NCBI GenBank assembly: GCA_009177205.1
Contig: WFMC01000003.1
Location: 2,698-8,900 of the forward strand
From: Bacteroidales bacterium
GTDB lineage: Bacteria; Bacteroidota; Bacteroidia; Bacteroidales; Muribaculaceae
DNA length: 6,203 bases
Direction of reading: 5' to 3'
Part shown: positions 5,575 through 6,203 of the stretch, in pieces
Position numbering within the stretch: position 1 is the stretch's first letter
How the letters are laid out: each line of letters starts with the position of its first letter
Program-made: the position numbers and the translations under genes
Notes under the pieces: model-generated
What the model was told of the DNA's origin: nothing
The model's input: the letters and a program-made list of their open reading frames with translations, nothing else
Databases searched by the model: none

Positions 5575-6186
5575 ATGAAAAAATTAGTTGTTTCACTGTT
5601 ATGTGTAGTGTTAGGCGCCATGTCGGCAAGTGCAATATCACCTCATTACAAAGGTTATATAGAAACTTATGCCGGTTATGATCTTCCGGTTGATGTGGAG
5701 ACAGGTGGTGCAACATTTGGTCTGAGCACTTCTCATGGTGTAGAATTAATCAAAGGTTTGTTTCTCGGAGCCGGTTTAGATGTTTCATGCATCACATATA
5801 AGATAGCAAACTCCAGTTATTCAAGTTCCGATTACTTGTATTATTATAATCCGGATGTGGAATATAATGTTTGTGCTGCCGGCTTCTTTGAAGCGCGCTA
5901 CAACTTCCTTCGTAATAAAAAAGTATCTCCTTTTGTAGGGACTCGTTTTGGTGGCGGATATAATGGTTGGGCAGAGTCAAGTGCTTTCTATTTCAGTCCG
6001 GCAGTAGGTTGTACCTTCAATTTTACAGAGAGATTTGGTCTTGACTTAAGCTTAGGTTATAGTCTCTATACAGGTAATAAGACTGAAAACGAATATTATA
6101 GTTATGGACACTATAATTATACTTTAGAATTAGTAGAAAACCGTAATGTTCATAATATTACTTTTAGATTAGGTTTACATTTCTAA
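5575..6186 (+). CDS. Secreted outer-membrane beta-barrel protein (about 8-stranded), function unknown
   Basis: A 203-residue protein with a clear Sec signal peptide: MKK, a hydrophobic stretch (residues 4-15), then ASA (18-20) with predicted cleavage before Ile21. There is no lipobox: the only early cysteine (Cys10) lies in the hydrophobic core. The mature part alternates amphipathic, Tyr/Gly/Phe-rich strands (YIETYAGYDL, LFLGAGLDVS, SPFVGTRFGGGY, FGLDLSLGYSLYTG) with polar loops such as SSYSSSDYLYYY. It ends NITFRLGLHF, and a final Phe on an amphipathic strand is the usual outer-membrane barrel insertion signal. Size and strand number resemble small OmpW/OmpX-like or 'porin family' barrels. 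The stretch from the small-ORF stop to the ATG (5533-5574) is very AT-rich; TAATTTTT at 5530-5537 resembles a -7 element without a matching -33, so its promoter is undecided. It may be an independent gene rather than part of the lipid operon. Confidence 0.8.
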   Translation: MKKLVVSLLCVVLGAMSASAISPHYKGYIETYAGYDLPVDVETGGATFGLSTSHGVELIKGLFLGAGLDVSCITYKIANSSYSSSDYLYYYNPDVEYNVCAAGFFEARYNFLRNKKVSPFVGTRFGGGYNGWAESSAFYFSPAVGCTFNFTERFGLDLSLGYSLYTGNKTENEYYSYGHYNYTLELVENRNVHNITFRLGLHF

Positions 6187-6203
6187 TTTTAAGAAATATC
6201 AAA

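Noticed and set aside
1..6203. CRISPR array, tRNA, rRNA or known riboswitch
   Set aside because: No regularly spaced direct repeats, cloverleaf or recognisable conserved RNA motif was found on either strand by reading.

Overview
The window looks like a Bacteroidales (gut-type Bacteroidota) chromosome. It is AT-rich, it contains a Bacteroidota-type promoter (-7 element TAAATTTG), start codons mostly lack Shine-Dalgarno sequences, and the aromatic amino-acid lyase closely resembles the tyrosine ammonia-lyase of Flavobacterium johnsoniae. I cannot name the genus.

Layout. On the minus strand (46-1503) lies a COG1032-type radical SAM protein with an N-terminal B12-binding-like domain. A divergent intergenic region of 436 bases (1504-1939) follows. 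On the plus strand there is then a tightly packed operon: an MIO-type tyrosine/aromatic amino-acid ammonia-lyase (1940-3463), a FabG-like ketoreductase (3463-4191, overlapping by 1 base), a FabF-like ketosynthase (4188-5414, overlapping by 4 bases) and a 37-codon small ORF or gene remnant (5419-5532). A small secreted outer-membrane beta-barrel protein (5575-6186) ends the window.

How the genes work together. The lyase should make a cinnamate-type aryl starter, probably 4-coumarate from tyrosine. The ketosynthase and ketoreductase would act on carrier-bound chains. This trio is characteristic of the flexirubin / aryl-polyene lipid pathways of Bacteroidota. No acyl carrier protein, aryl-CoA/ACP ligase, dehydratase or acyltransferase is visible, so the rest of the pathway is elsewhere or lost.

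Main discovery candidate. The intergenic region contains a perfect 29-base inverted repeat pair (1579-1607 and 1772-1800) bounding a 222-base segment. A good Bacteroidota promoter sits inside the segment (TTG 1730-1732, TAAATTTG 1753-1760), close to its right end and pointing out toward the lyase operon. Each repeat is itself a palindrome around an asymmetric 5-base centre (TAATT / AATTA), the architecture of a tyrosine-recombinase crossover site. This is most simply read as an invertible, phase-variable promoter. As drawn it is ON for the lyase-ketoreductase-ketosynthase operon; when flipped it would fire toward the radical SAM gene. No recombinase is encoded in the window, so it would act in trans.
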